The notes: generated from the sequence alone by a model not told the origin. A DNA stretch of 56,306 nucleotides from an uncultured Ruminiclostridium sp. (GCA_902490005.1 CABUCM010000015.1:1-56306); one strand, 5' to 3'. Counted from the first letter of the stretch, positions 41,912 to 50,192 are shown. Program-made: numbers and translations.

Positions 41912-42871
41912 ATGCCGGAACAAGAAAGAGGAAAGATTTTGTATTTGGTCATTCCCTGCTATAACGAGGAGGAAGTGCTCCCGGAGACGGCAAAGCGTTT
42001 GAAAGCAAAGCTGGGCGGAATGATAAAGACCGGTTTCATTTCGGAAGACAGTAAAATTGTATTTGTCAACGACGGTTCCAAGGACCAGACTTGGCAGTTG
42101 ATTCGTAGGTTCCATGAGGAAGACCCAATGATTCAGGGGATCAACCTTTCCCGCAATAAGGGCCATCAAAATGCGCTGCTGGCGGGCTTAATGACGGTGA
42201 AGAGCTTCTGTGATATGGCGATTTCCATGGACGCGGATTTGCAGGACGATGTGGACGCCATCGACCAGTTTGTAGAAAAATATTACGAAGGCTGCGAAGT
42301 GGTATATGGCGTACGCAGCGAACGGAAAACCGATTCTTTTTTCAAACGGGCTTCCGCCCAGAGCTTTTATAAGTTGATGCTGCATATGGGCGTTGAGATC
42401 GTCTATAACCATGCGGATTACCGCCTGATGAGCAAGCGGGCGCTGGAGGAAATGGAGGGCTTTCAAGAGGTCAACCTATTCCTGCGGGGAATTGTGCCGC
42501 TGATCGGCTTTCGATCCGACGTGGTCACCTATGAGCGCCATGAGCGGTTTGCGGGGGAATCCAAATACCCGCTGAAAAAAATGCTGAATTTTGCTTTTGA
42601 CGGGATCACCTCATTCAGCGTGAAACCTATTCGTATGGTCACTACCCTGGGAGTGATTATTTTTGCCATCAGCCTATTGATGCTGATTTATTTTCTGGTC
42701 ACTTGGTGTATCGGCTGGACGGTGCCAGGCTGGACCTCTATTGTGGTTTCTGTATGGGCAATTGGCGGCCTGCAGCTTTTGGCCATCGGGATCATCGGCG
42801 AGTATATCGGTAAAATCTATTTGGAAACCAAGGCGCGGCCTAAGTTTATCATTCAGGAATATTTGAAGTAG
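41912..42871 (+). CDS. GT2 glycosyltransferase, GtrB/DPM1-like
   Basis: A membrane glycosyltransferase of 319 residues that most likely moves a sugar from a nucleotide donor to a polyprenyl phosphate. The GT-A core shows VIPCYNEEEVLP (about 13-24), FVNDGSKDQTW (about 50-60) and DADLQDD (about 105-111); two membrane helices lie at about 232-256 and 268-292, followed by a short basic end, as in GtrB and YkoT/CsbB proteins. GAGGAAAA RBS, 16 bp after corA, so cotranscribed. Sugar unknown. Confidence 0.88.
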   Translation: MPEQERGKILYLVIPCYNEEEVLPETAKRLKAKLGGMIKTGFISEDSKIVFVNDGSKDQTWQLIRRFHEEDPMIQGINLSRNKGHQNALLAGLMTVKSFCDMAISMDADLQDDVDAIDQFVEKYYEGCEVVYGVRSERKTDSFFKRASAQSFYKLMLHMGVEIVYNHADYRLMSKRALEEMEGFQEVNLFLRGIVPLIGFRSDVVTYERHERFAGESKYPLKKMLNFAFDGITSFSVKPIRMVTTLGVIIFAISLLMLIYFLVTWCIGWTVPGWTSIVVSVWAIGGLQLLAIGIIGEYIGKIYLETKARPKFIIQEYLK

Positions 42872-42876
42872 CTTCC

Positions 42877-42908
42877 AAACAGCTGAGATTTTTTCTCGGC
42901 TGTTTTTT
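42877..42908 (+). terminator. Terminator of corA-glycosyltransferase
   Basis: An 11-bp stem AAACAGCTGAG / CTCGGCTGTTT with one G-T pair, 7-nt loop, then T-run. Confidence 0.9.
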
Positions 42909-42931
42909 TGTAAATTTTTATAAGGCCAAGC

Positions 42932-42959
42932 ACAAAGCCATTTCATCCGGCATAAGATA
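42932..42959 (+). promoter_or_regulatory. Sigma-K (or sigma-E) type promoter of sigK
   Basis: AC at 42932-42933, exactly 17 bp, then CATAAGATA (42951-42959). This fits the sigma-K consensus AC-N16/17-CATANNNTA; sigma-E and sigma-K -10 elements are alike. In Bacillus sigK is started by sigma-E and then autoregulated by sigma-K. The start codon lies 31 bp downstream of the -10. Confidence 0.65.
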
Positions 42960-42989
42960 AAGTAATGTTCATTTGTAGGAGGTAATTTT

Positions 42990-43196
42990 ATGCTGGGCGC
43001 GTTTCTTGGGTTTGCTTTAAGCAATCTGCTATTCGTAATTCTACACGTCACAGGTTCCGGTTCGTTTCCCAGGCCCTTGACCGCCAAAGAGGAAAAAGAG
43101 TACTTAGAGCGCTTTCAAAATGGAGATATGGAGGCCAGAGGAAAGCTTATCGAACATAATCTTCGGCTGGTGGCACATATTATCAAAAACGGATAA
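42990..43196 (+). CDS. sigK: N-terminal fragment of pro-sigma-K (split or truncated sigK)
   Basis: 68 codons encoding the start of the late mother-cell sigma factor. A hydrophobic pro-sequence (MLGAFLGFALSNLLFVIL) is followed by FPRPLTAKEEKEYLERFQNG and region 2.1, EHNLRLVAHII. Complete sigma-K proteins are about 230-240 residues and continue from here with K-K-Y/F, region 2.2-2.4 and region 4. Here the frame reads KNG and stops. No continuation is seen in any frame, and the C-terminal part is nowhere in the window. AGGAGGT lies 7 nt before the ATG and a sigma-K-like promoter is upstream, so the 5' part looks maintained. In Bacillus subtilis and Clostridioides difficile, sigK is split by a skin element excised in the mother cell. 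The same is inferred here; a dead remnant is the alternative. Confidence 0.85.
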   Translation: MLGAFLGFALSNLLFVILHVTGSGSFPRPLTAKEEKEYLERFQNGDMEARGKLIEHNLRLVAHIIKNG

Positions 43197-43525
43197 AGCG
43201 GAAGGAAAAATACCCATAAATCCAGTGGTGATACGGGTTTGTGAGACTTCATAATGGATAAAGCAAAAGAGGAAAGAAGCTGTGAAATTCCAGTGGACAA
43301 GCCAAATTTCGATATCACAATAGAGTGGTGAATATTTACTGGGAGGTAATAATACAGCCGGTACAGAATGACAAGGGATATTTAATTTTATGGGCGGCGC
43401 AATCAATATTTTGTCTTACGTATGAAAATCGTCTTGTTGGCACATTGAGAATGAACCAGCGGCCAAGATACCTCCCGTTTTTACCATAAAGTTCGGAGAT
43501 CGACTCCTCCTGATATTCAAACATA
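43197..43525 (+). other. Junction region after the sigK fragment, no clear gene
   Basis: This stretch holds the left boundary of whatever interrupts sigK. A 9-bp direct repeat GGATAAAGC occurs at 43191-43199 and 43256-43264, and CCAGTGG at 43222 and 43290, so two diverged units of about 66 bp may lie side by side. Two short frames, 43254-43331 (25 codons) and 43328-43489 (GTG start, 53 codons), overlap by GTGA but have no good ribosome binding site or recognised family. Attachment-site arms for a recombinase are one possible explanation. Confidence 0.4.
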
Positions 43526-43570
43526 AAAGCACCAGCCTTTGGAGATAGCTTATCCAAAGGCTGGTGCTTT
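43526..43570. terminator. Strong bidirectional terminator
   Basis: A perfect 18-bp stem (43526-43543 with 43553-43570) and a 9-nt loop, starting AAAGCACCAGCC and ending in TTT. It insulates the SOS promoter from the sigK side. Confidence 0.82.
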
Positions 43571-43594
43571 AGAGAAAGAGGAAAACATTACCAC

Positions 43595-43650
43595 TTCACA
43601 AATACAAACACATGTTCTATAATTGAAAGTGCAAGACAGAACGTGTGTTT
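43595..43650 (+). promoter_or_regulatory. SOS promoter with two LexA-type boxes
   Basis: TTCACA (43595-43600), 17-bp spacer and TATAAT (43618-43623). A LexA-like box AAACACATGTTC (43606-43617) fills the spacer, and a second, GAACGTGTGTTT (43639-43650), lies near the transcription start. Both fit the Gram-positive GAACNNNNGTTY pattern, on opposite strands, and their central words are almost each other's complement. LexA bound here would block the polymerase gene completely. Confidence 0.82.
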
Positions 43651-43669
43651 GCATTTTGCGAGGCTTTTT

Positions 43670-44911
43670 ATGGATAGAATTATTTTACACAGCGACTGCA
43701 ACAGTTTCTACGCTTCCGTGGAGTGCCTGCACCACCCGGAAATCAGGGAGAAGCCGGTAGCGGTGGGAGGGGACGCGGAACAGCGGCATGGAATCATCCT
43801 AGCGAAGAATCAGCTTGCCAAACGGTTTCACGTTTCCACAGGAGAAGCGATTTGGCAGGCGAAACAGAAGTGTCCGGAACTCGTTGTCCTGCCGCCGGAT
43901 TTTCCTAAATATCTTCGGTTTTCCCGTCTGGCAAGGGAAATTTATCTGGAGTACAGCAATCAGGTGGAGCCGTTCGGTTTAGACGAGGCGTGGCTGGATA
44001 TTACCAGCGCAGAAAATCAAAAGGATAAGGGAGAGAGGACGGCCCAGGAGATCCGGAAAAGAATCCGGGAAGAGTTGGGGATCACCGTAAGTATCGGCGT
44101 AAGCTACAACAAAATCTTTGCTAAGCTGGGCAGCGACTACAAAAAGCCGGACGCCGTGACGATGATTACCAAAGAGAATTACCGGCGGATTACCTGGCCG
44201 CTGCCGGCATCCGACCTGCTGTATGTAGGATCGGCAACGAGACGAAAACTAAATAGTTTTGGCGTTCATACGATTGGAGAACTGGCTCAAACGCCTGTGA
44301 AAATCCTGCGCTCCAAGTTTGGAAAAATAGGGAATATACTGTGGTGCTTTGCCAACGGCATGGACAGCTCTCCGGTAGCGGATTTTCAGAATCAGCCTAC
44401 GATTAAGAGCATCGGCAACAGTACCACAGCGCCCAGGGATTTGGAGAGCGATGAGGACATAAAGATTATCCTTTGTGTTTTGGCGGACAGCGTAGCCCGG
44501 CGGCTGAGGGAGCAGGGATTCAAAGGACGGACGATCCACATTTTTGTGCGGGACAACAGTCTTGCCAGCTTTACCAGGCAGAAAGCACTGGGGGCCTATA
44601 CCAATATCACCAGAGAAATCATAGACGGGGCAATGTCTCTATTTCGGGAGCGTTACCAATGGGAGCACCCTGTCCGAGGCATAGGAATCAGCATATCTGA
44701 TTTGGCGGCAGATACAATTTGCGGCCAAACCGATTTGTTTTGTGACGAGACCCAACGGGAAAAATTGGAACAACTTGATTGTATAGTGGACCACCTAAAG
44801 AACCGGTTTGGAACCTTTACGGTGCGTCCGGCTATCCTGTTGAAGGATCGAAAGCTTTCCGGCTTCGATCCAAAGAACGACCACATAATCCATCCGGTGG
44901 GGTATTTTTAA
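43670..44911 (+). CDS. Y-family DNA polymerase (DinB/UmuC-like)
   Basis: A 413-residue translesion polymerase. The palm motif HSDCNSFYASVE carries Asp9, and FGLDEAWLDIT carries Asp105 and Glu106, the catalytic acids; a little finger domain follows (GNSTTAPRDLESDED onward), and the protein ends HPVGYF. The ATG at 43670 is preferred, because a GTG at 43643 lies within the LexA box. It matches a clostridial subgroup that is linked to a small protein and an SRAP gene, as seen here. Likely role: SOS-induced mutagenic bypass of lesions. A beta-clamp-binding motif (QTDLF near 355) is visible. Confidence 0.93.
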   Translation: MDRIILHSDCNSFYASVECLHHPEIREKPVAVGGDAEQRHGIILAKNQLAKRFHVSTGEAIWQAKQKCPELVVLPPDFPKYLRFSRLAREIYLEYSNQVEPFGLDEAWLDITSAENQKDKGERTAQEIRKRIREELGITVSIGVSYNKIFAKLGSDYKKPDAVTMITKENYRRITWPLPASDLLYVGSATRRKLNSFGVHTIGELAQTPVKILRSKFGKIGNILWCFANGMDSSPVADFQNQPTIKSIGNSTTAPRDLESDEDIKIILCVLADSVARRLREQGFKGRTIHIFVRDNSLASFTRQKALGAYTNITREIIDGAMSLFRERYQWEHPVRGIGISISDLAADTICGQTDLFCDETQREKLEQLDCIVDHLKNRFGTFTVRPAILLKDRKLSGFDPKNDHIIHPVGYF

Positions 44912-44955
44912 AAAATACGGCTTTTTTATCAAAATGCTTTTAGAAGGGGGAATGA

Positions 44956-45207
44956 TTGAAAATGTCCTGTAAAAAATATGTGGAAGTGACAGCAAAGTTT
45001 GATGTGGACGGCAGTGTCGTTCCTCTTGAAATCCAATGGGAGGACGGCGCCAAATTTGAGATTGACCGGATTCTAGACGTCCGCCGGGCGGCGAGCCTCA
45101 AGGCGGGCGGAACGGGGATCCGGTATACCTGCCGGATTCGAGGCAGGGAAAAATATTTATGGCTGGAAGAATCTAAATGGTTTGTAGAGGCTAAGGAACA
45201 GGATTAA
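44956..45207 (+). CDS. Small protein of the SOS polymerase cassette (83 aa)
   Basis: A compact, probably beta-rich protein: KKYVEVTAKFDVDGSVVPL, WEDGAKFEIDRILDVRRAAS, YTCRIRGREKYLWLEE and a C-terminal WFVE. I recognise it only as the usual companion of this kind of Y-family polymerase in Clostridia; its function is unknown. AAGGGGG supports the TTG at 44956, while an ATG at 44962 is also possible. It lies 44 bp after the polymerase, in the same transcript. Confidence 0.78.
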   Translation: MKMSCKKYVEVTAKFDVDGSVVPLEIQWEDGAKFEIDRILDVRRAASLKAGGTGIRYTCRIRGREKYLWLEESKWFVEAKEQD

Positions 45208-45270
45208 GGGCGGTAAGATACGAAAAATAATGGCAGGATGTTTTTTATTCAGAAAAGGAGCGAAGTCAAA

Positions 45271-45462
45271 ATGTGTGGGAGATATACGTTGTTTACCGAT
45301 GAAGAATACTAGGATATCCGTAAGATAATCCAGGAAGTGCAGGAAAAAGGAAACGATGTCAAAACCGGGGAAATCTATCCCACAAACCTGGCGCCGGTCT
45401 TGGTACAAGAGTATGGAGAAACCGTTCCCCAAGCGGTGAAATGGGGAACGGTTCAAATTTGA
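45271..45462 (+). pseudogene. SRAP (HMCES/YedK-like) protein, broken remnant
   Basis: The start, MCGRYTLFTDEEY, contains the catalytic Cys2 of SOS-response-associated peptidases, which shield abasic sites in single-stranded DNA. Codon 14 is TAG (45310-45312) where homologues have a Glu-type codon. Reading through gives IYPTNLAPVL and QAVKWG, again SRAP-like, and then a stop at 45460 after about 63 codons, where intact proteins have about 200. So there is both a nonsense change and a loss of the 3' two thirds at the border to the sugar locus. GGAG is still present 10 nt upstream. Confidence 0.85.
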
Positions 45463-45463
45463 A

Positions 45464-46156
45464 TCATTTCAGGTATTTGTGTTTTATCACAAGTTCAAGC
45501 AATTTTTTATCCTCTGTACTCAGCGTAAGTTCAGAAATTGTCTTTTTCCCGAATTTGCGTAAAATGCTATGAATTTGGGTTTTTACTGTAGACATTTCTA
45601 CAATGCGCAACGCACAAATTTCGGAACGGGTGTACCCACAAGATAACAAATACAATACGTCCAACTCGGTCTCGGTAAGATGTGAAAACAAGTTTAAAAC
45701 ATGGAGAAAACTAGTTTCGTAATTTTTAACTCGACGAAATTCATTGCGTATTTTACCCGAAATGTTTGCGCGAATAGGCGATTGATTGTGATAAGCCGCT
45801 TTTATTCCTCCAATGATTTCTTCATTGGAGGAATTTTTCAACATATAATCGCAGCACCCCATTTGAAAGGCGGAAAAAATAAGTTCGTCTTCTTCGTAAA
45901 CAGTAAGTATCACAATTTTAACATTTGGATCATCGGACAGGATTTCTCTCGCGGCGATTAATCCGGCATCCTTGCTGCCCATCTCAATATCCATCAATAT
46001 TACATCCGGATTGGTTTCTTGCGCCAAAAGTACAGCCTCTGGCCCATTATCAGTGTCTCCAACGATCCGAATATCGGAACAATTTGACAGCACATGCACA
46101 TATTTTCTGCGTATTGGTTCCATATCCTCAGCAATCAATACTTTAATCTTTTCCAT
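45464..46156 (-). CDS. Response regulator with C-terminal LuxR-type helix-turn-helix
   Basis: A 230-residue two-component regulator. The receiver domain has Asp11 and the phosphoacceptor Asp56 (VILMDIEMG), Thr and Lys switch residues in ILTVYEEDE and MLKNSSNEE. The C-terminal part, LTETELDVLYLLSCGYTRSEICALRIVEMSTVKTQ, is a LuxR/NarL-type DNA-binding domain. The ATG at 46156 has GGGAG 8 nt upstream. It overlaps the kinase end by 14 bp, so the pair is cotranslated. Likely target: the divergent sugar transporter promoter. It ends almost on the broken SRAP gene. Confidence 0.9.
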   Translation of the reverse strand: MEKIKVLIAEDMEPIRRKYVHVLSNCSDIRIVGDTDNGPEAVLLAQETNPDVILMDIEMGSKDAGLIAAREILSDDPNVKIVILTVYEEDELIFSAFQMGCCDYMLKNSSNEEIIGGIKAAYHNQSPIRANISGKIRNEFRRVKNYETSFLHVLNLFSHLTETELDVLYLLSCGYTRSEICALRIVEMSTVKTQIHSILRKFGKKTISELTLSTEDKKLLELVIKHKYLK

Positions 46157-47678
46157 AGACTTGGCTCCCATTCCGAAATATTTGAGTGATTTTGGGCAAA
46201 AGAATTTGGAAAACGGTCCCCTCGCCCAATTGACTTTGAACTTGAATTTTTCCTTCATGAGCATGGATAATGCGATGCGAAAGCGATAGTCCCATTCCCC
46301 AATGGTGATTCACCGGCTTAGAAGAAAAAAACGGCGTGAATATTTTTCCAAGATTACTGCTGGAGATTCCTGTGCCAGTATCCTTTATTTCAATAAGATG
46401 CCAATCTTCCATACTTTGCAACTGAACTGTAAGAATTCTTTCCTTAGGAGGCTTTTTCACCATAGCTTCCACCGCATTTAGAATAATATTGTGTAAAGCC
46501 TGTTCCAAATAAGTAGGATCGGCTAACACAATGATGGGTTCACTTGGATAAGAGCGCCGAATATTTAATTTAATCTGACTTTCTTGAATTGAAAGTAAAA
46601 TTTCATCTAAAATGTTTTGTAAAATTACATCCGTCAAATGCAGTTCATTAGTTTTCGTGCTTTTATGGATCTCATCAATTCGTTTATACAATTTTTGACA
46701 CCGCACCACTGTGCTGCTAATGGCAGAAGTTGTATTATCCGAAATAGATAATAGTTCCAGCTCGGCTTGAATTGCAAGCAATTCATTTTTTATATAGTGA
46801 CAGAATATTTTTGAGGTGGTTTCGGTAGCATCGATCTGTTTGACTATTTCAAATTCTTCACGTTCGATTTGGCGATTAATTTGAGCCAAACGGTATAGAC
46901 TGTAGCAAATAAGCAATAACGACAGAACTAATATATACGGGAATATTCGGTATATAAACAAATCTCCTCCTAAATCAATATGCCAGAAATGGTAAGAATC
47001 CGCAAATTTTGAAATACGCAGCAAAAAGGCCGGGGTAGGAGAGATAAATATTAGATAAATCCCGCTGAGAATCAGAAAGCACATCGTCATTAATAGATAG
47101 TAATTGCGTATCACTCTAATGCGCGGAAAATGAAGATATGCTATCAAAAGGATCAGCACACAGCATAGCATTAAGATACAATTGCCCCAACGGGTAATTA
47201 TATGAATGATTGAAGTTAATGTGTTAAAATCGGCCACAGTCATATAATCCGGATAAAGAAAATAATAGCTTTTTAAATTGATTTGCGGATCATAAATTAA
47301 TAATTGAAAACCTAAATATACAGTGATAATTATTTTTAAGGTACGGATCGTTTTAACAGAAAAAGGCGTCCGAAAACAAAATGCAAAATAGATGCTAGAT
47401 AAGACTGTGCTCAAGCTGAAAAAATTCATCACCCTAATGACGTTAAACCGGGAAATAGGCAAAAAAAACAGTTGCCGCCAAATAGATTCGGGAAGATAGA
47501 AGTAATTTTTAATTATATTATTATAGTAAGTATCTTTTGAATAGTATATCATCATACTGCTAATGGCTAAAAAATAAGAAATGAGAACGATAGAAAAAAT
47601 GATGGTATGACGTTTCTTGTTTTGGAATGCCAAAAAGAAGATAGTAAGAAAAGCTATAACAAATAAAGCGTAAAACAC
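46143..47678 (-). CDS. Membrane sensor histidine kinase
   Basis: A 511-residue kinase. About eight hydrophobic helices occupy the first 270 residues, without a large external domain, which suggests sensing within the membrane or via a partner protein. The kinase core has His294 in FCHYIKNELLAIQ, the N box NIILNAVEAM, and DTGTGI and GMGLSLSHRIIH for ATP binding. Phosphorelay goes to the regulator whose start it overlaps. Codon use is much more AT-rich than in the core part of the window. Confidence 0.9.
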   Translation of the reverse strand: MFYALFVIAFLTIFFLAFQNKKRHTIIFSIVLISYFLAISSMMIYYSKDTYYNNIIKNYFYLPESIWRQLFFLPISRFNVIRVMNFFSLSTVLSSIYFAFCFRTPFSVKTIRTLKIIITVYLGFQLLIYDPQINLKSYYFLYPDYMTVADFNTLTSIIHIITRWGNCILMLCCVLILLIAYLHFPRIRVIRNYYLLMTMCFLILSGIYLIFISPTPAFLLRISKFADSYHFWHIDLGGDLFIYRIFPYILVLSLLLICYSLYRLAQINRQIEREEFEIVKQIDATETTSKIFCHYIKNELLAIQAELELLSISDNTTSAISSTVVRCQKLYKRIDEIHKSTKTNELHLTDVILQNILDEILLSIQESQIKLNIRRSYPSEPIIVLADPTYLEQALHNIILNAVEAMVKKPPKERILTVQLQSMEDWHLIEIKDTGTGISSSNLGKIFTPFFSSKPVNHHWGMGLSLSHRIIHAHEGKIQVQSQLGEGTVFQILLPKITQIFRNGSQVYGKD

Positions 47679-47793
47679 TGTTGTCCCCCCCTGTAAATAA
47701 ATTTTTCTATTTTTATTGTTTTCATTACGTGCGACAATTCACTTAAACATTTCGCCCCTAAACATTGAAAATAAAACTATAGTAACTTTTTAT

Positions 47794-47822
47794 AGTATAC
47801 CTTTTTTCAAAATACTAGACAA
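47794..47822 (-). promoter_or_regulatory. Promoter of the two-component operon
   Basis: On the minus strand TTGTCT (47822-47817), 17-bp spacer and TATACT (47799-47794), leaving about 115 nt of leader before the kinase. Confidence 0.7.
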
Positions 47823-47862
47823 GGCGTTACATGGCTACAAGCAAGTTTACAAAATTTCAACC

Positions 47863-47891
47863 TTACTTTTTTGAAGCACAGTCTATATACT
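47863..47891 (+). promoter_or_regulatory. Promoter of the sugar ABC transporter operon
   Basis: TTACTT (47863-47868), 17-bp spacer, TATACT (47886-47891), 31 bp before the binding-protein ATG. The weak -35 and the divergent arrangement suggest activation by the adjacent response regulator; TTACA words around 47828 and 47847 are possible half-sites. Confidence 0.6.
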
Positions 47892-47921
47892 AAAAGCAGA
47901 AATCAAAAAGGAGGAATTACC

Positions 47922-49223
47922 ATGAAAAAGTTTTTGGCATTATTTTTATCAGCATTGCTGATAACTAGCGCAATCTCGGGCTGTAATAGCGGAAATGAAG
48001 ATTCGGATTCCCATAGCGGAGGGAGTTCCCAGGAGAATTCTGACTCGGCTCCAGAAGCAGCCCAGGCTAATTTAAAATTTTATATTTGGAGTGATGAGGA
48101 AAGCTACGCCTCTCAAGTAGTGGATCAATACAACGCTATCGATGAAAAGATCCAGGTGGAAATGGTAACCATTCCTAACGATGACTACCAGGACAAGCTA
48201 AAGGTCTTGCTTTCGGCCGGCAGCGATGCGGACGTTGTGGGTTTAAAATCCACATCAGATGTGGCTCAATATCGAAAAACGGAATCTTTATTGGATATAA
48301 CTGATCGAGTTAAAAGCGGAGATCTGGATATTAGTAAATATGGGGCAATGTGGGATTCCAGTTATCCTGACGGCCAAATTTTTGCGCTGCCCAATCGTAC
48401 TACCTGCTGGATGTTGATTTATAACACTGATTTATTCGAAGAGGCCGGAATAGAAATGCCAGATCAGCTGACTTGGCAGGAATACGCAGAATTAGCGAAA
48501 AAGCTAACAAAAGGCGAAGGTGCAGACAAGCGATGGGGTGGTTATTGGGTAAATTGGTATACGCAATTTGTAGCGACACAAAAAGGCGTTTATGTGAATT
48601 CGGACGATATCTCTGCAGTTCAAGAATCATTAGAACTGTTAAATCAACTGTATAATGTGGATAAATCTCATATGAGCTTGGGAGAAATGAAAGCCACGGA
48701 CATGCAATATATGGCGGACTTTGAAAACGGAACGGTTGCAATGATGCCGCAGGGAGAATGGATGATCAATATGCTGTTGGCAGATACCGCTGCGGGAAAG
48801 ACGGATGTTAATTGGGACATTGCTCCTATGCCGGTTCCCGAAGGAGTTGAGCCAGGTACTACATGGGGTGAGTTTTCCTTTGCCGGAATCACTTCCAACA
48901 CTCAAAATGCCGACGCGGCATTTAATTTCCTAGAATATTTATGTGGTGCCGAAAGTGCTGAAATTTACGCCAGTGCAGGTGTTATCCCTGCTTATACGGA
49001 TGAAAATGGTGAAAAGGCTTTTCGAGAAGCCGTCGGCAAGGATTCCGTTTCTGTTATCTTTAACGCAAAAAAAGTACAGGGTTCCCCTGCTGATGACAAC
49101 TACGCCCAAATAGTTACCATTTACGATGAAAACGCAGATTTATATCTTTTGGGTGAAAAGACCATCGAGGAAACCATGGAAAACTTCTTAGCACAGCGCC
49201 AAGAGTATATGGATCAGAAATAA
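47922..49223 (+). CDS. Sugar ABC transporter substrate-binding lipoprotein
   Basis: A 433-residue extracellular binding protein of the MalE/UgpB-type (family 1). From the ATG at 47922 (AAGGAGG 7 nt upstream) it has a signal peptide with lipobox ISGC (Cys22), a Ser/Glu/Asp-rich linker and the periplasmic-binding fold (FYIWSDEESYASQVVDQYN; WEGD-type aromatic surfaces such as WGGYWVNWY). Neighbouring enzymes suggest plant-derived manno- or arabino-oligosaccharides. The ATPase is not encoded here, so a shared MsmK-type ATPase is likely. Confidence 0.92.
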   Translation: MKKFLALFLSALLITSAISGCNSGNEDSDSHSGGSSQENSDSAPEAAQANLKFYIWSDEESYASQVVDQYNAIDEKIQVEMVTIPNDDYQDKLKVLLSAGSDADVVGLKSTSDVAQYRKTESLLDITDRVKSGDLDISKYGAMWDSSYPDGQIFALPNRTTCWMLIYNTDLFEEAGIEMPDQLTWQEYAELAKKLTKGEGADKRWGGYWVNWYTQFVATQKGVYVNSDDISAVQESLELLNQLYNVDKSHMSLGEMKATDMQYMADFENGTVAMMPQGEWMINMLLADTAAGKTDVNWDIAPMPVPEGVEPGTTWGEFSFAGITSNTQNADAAFNFLEYLCGAESAEIYASAGVIPAYTDENGEKAFREAVGKDSVSVIFNAKKVQGSPADDNYAQIVTIYDENADLYLLGEKTIEETMENFLAQRQEYMDQK

Positions 49224-49236
49224 AATCAGGAATCCG

Positions 49237-49270
49237 AGGCGGTAGTGCGCGCATGCGGACTGCCGCCTTT
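49237..49270 (+). terminator. Partial terminator between binding protein and permease
   Basis: A 10-bp stem AGGCGGTAGT / ACTGCCGCCT with one G-T pair (49237-49246 with 49259-49268), then TTTCTG. It would leave more mRNA for the binding protein than for the permeases, as is common in such operons. Confidence 0.65.
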
Positions 49271-49290
49271 CTGTTGGAGGGGATGAAAAA

Positions 49291-50181
49291 ATGAAATCAA
49301 AACGCAGGCTGAAGCCCGGATTTTGGAAAGGCTATTTATTTTTCTTACCAAATTTCGTTGGATTTTTACTGGTCACTGGGATTCCTATTATCATGGGACT
49401 AATCATGTCATTCACCAACTATGATGGATTTAATACATTTGACTTTATCGGGTTCGACAATTATATAAAAATGTTTCAAGACGAATATTTTCAAATTTCC
49501 CTGACAAATAACATTATCTATACGGTCGCCACCGTAACGTTCACATTAATATTTGCTCTTCTGCTTGCTGTGGCCTTAAACACCGGAATCCGCGGGACTA
49601 GCATCTTTCGGACTTTGTTCTTCTTTCCTAACATTAGTTCCATGGTGGCTGTAGGTATTGTATGGTCCATGTTGTTTCATCCAACCAGAGGGCCTATAAA
49701 TCTTTTTATTCAAAGCTTGGGGATACAATCTCCGCCCCAATGGCTTGTATCGTCAGACACCGCGCTGCTTTCCATTATAATTGTGGCAATTTGGAAACAA
49801 ACCGGCTATTATATGATTTTGATTCTGGCTGGATTACAGTCTATACCGAAACAACTATATGAATCAGCAGAGATTGACGGAGCGGGAATCATAAAACAGT
49901 TTTTTAAGATTACACTACCCATGTTGTCTCCTACCATGTTTATGGTTACGATTCTATCCGTTATCAATTCATTTCAAGTATTCGATTTAGTCGCCGTGAT
50001 GACAGAAGGAGGCCCCGGCCGGGCCACGAATGTTTTAGTATATCGAATTTATCAAGAAGGGTTCAATTTCTCACGCTTTGGATATGCGTCTGCAATGGCA
50101 TACTTTTTGTTCCTCATTATTCTTGTGATTACCCTGATACAATTCCGAGGGCAGAAAAAGTGGGTTACATATATGCAATAG
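49291..50181 (+). CDS. Sugar ABC transporter permease (MalF/UgpA type)
   Basis: A 296-residue inner-membrane permease with six helices and the ATPase-contacting EAA motif (YESAEIDGAGIIKQFFKITLPMLSP, about 190-214). GGAGGGG upstream. It pairs with the next gene as the heterodimeric channel of the importer. Its end runs 11 bp short of the next start. Confidence 0.93.
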   Translation: MKSKRRLKPGFWKGYLFFLPNFVGFLLVTGIPIIMGLIMSFTNYDGFNTFDFIGFDNYIKMFQDEYFQISLTNNIIYTVATVTFTLIFALLLAVALNTGIRGTSIFRTLFFFPNISSMVAVGIVWSMLFHPTRGPINLFIQSLGIQSPPQWLVSSDTALLSIIIVAIWKQTGYYMILILAGLQSIPKQLYESAEIDGAGIIKQFFKITLPMLSPTMFMVTILSVINSFQVFDLVAVMTEGGPGRATNVLVYRIYQEGFNFSRFGYASAMAYFLFLIILVITLIQFRGQKKWVTYMQ

Positions 50182-50192
50182 GAGGAATTTTT

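Noticed and set aside
43336..43557. A 73-codon minus-strand frame beside the SOS promoter
   Set aside because: It starts within the loop and stem of the terminator and has no ribosome binding site.
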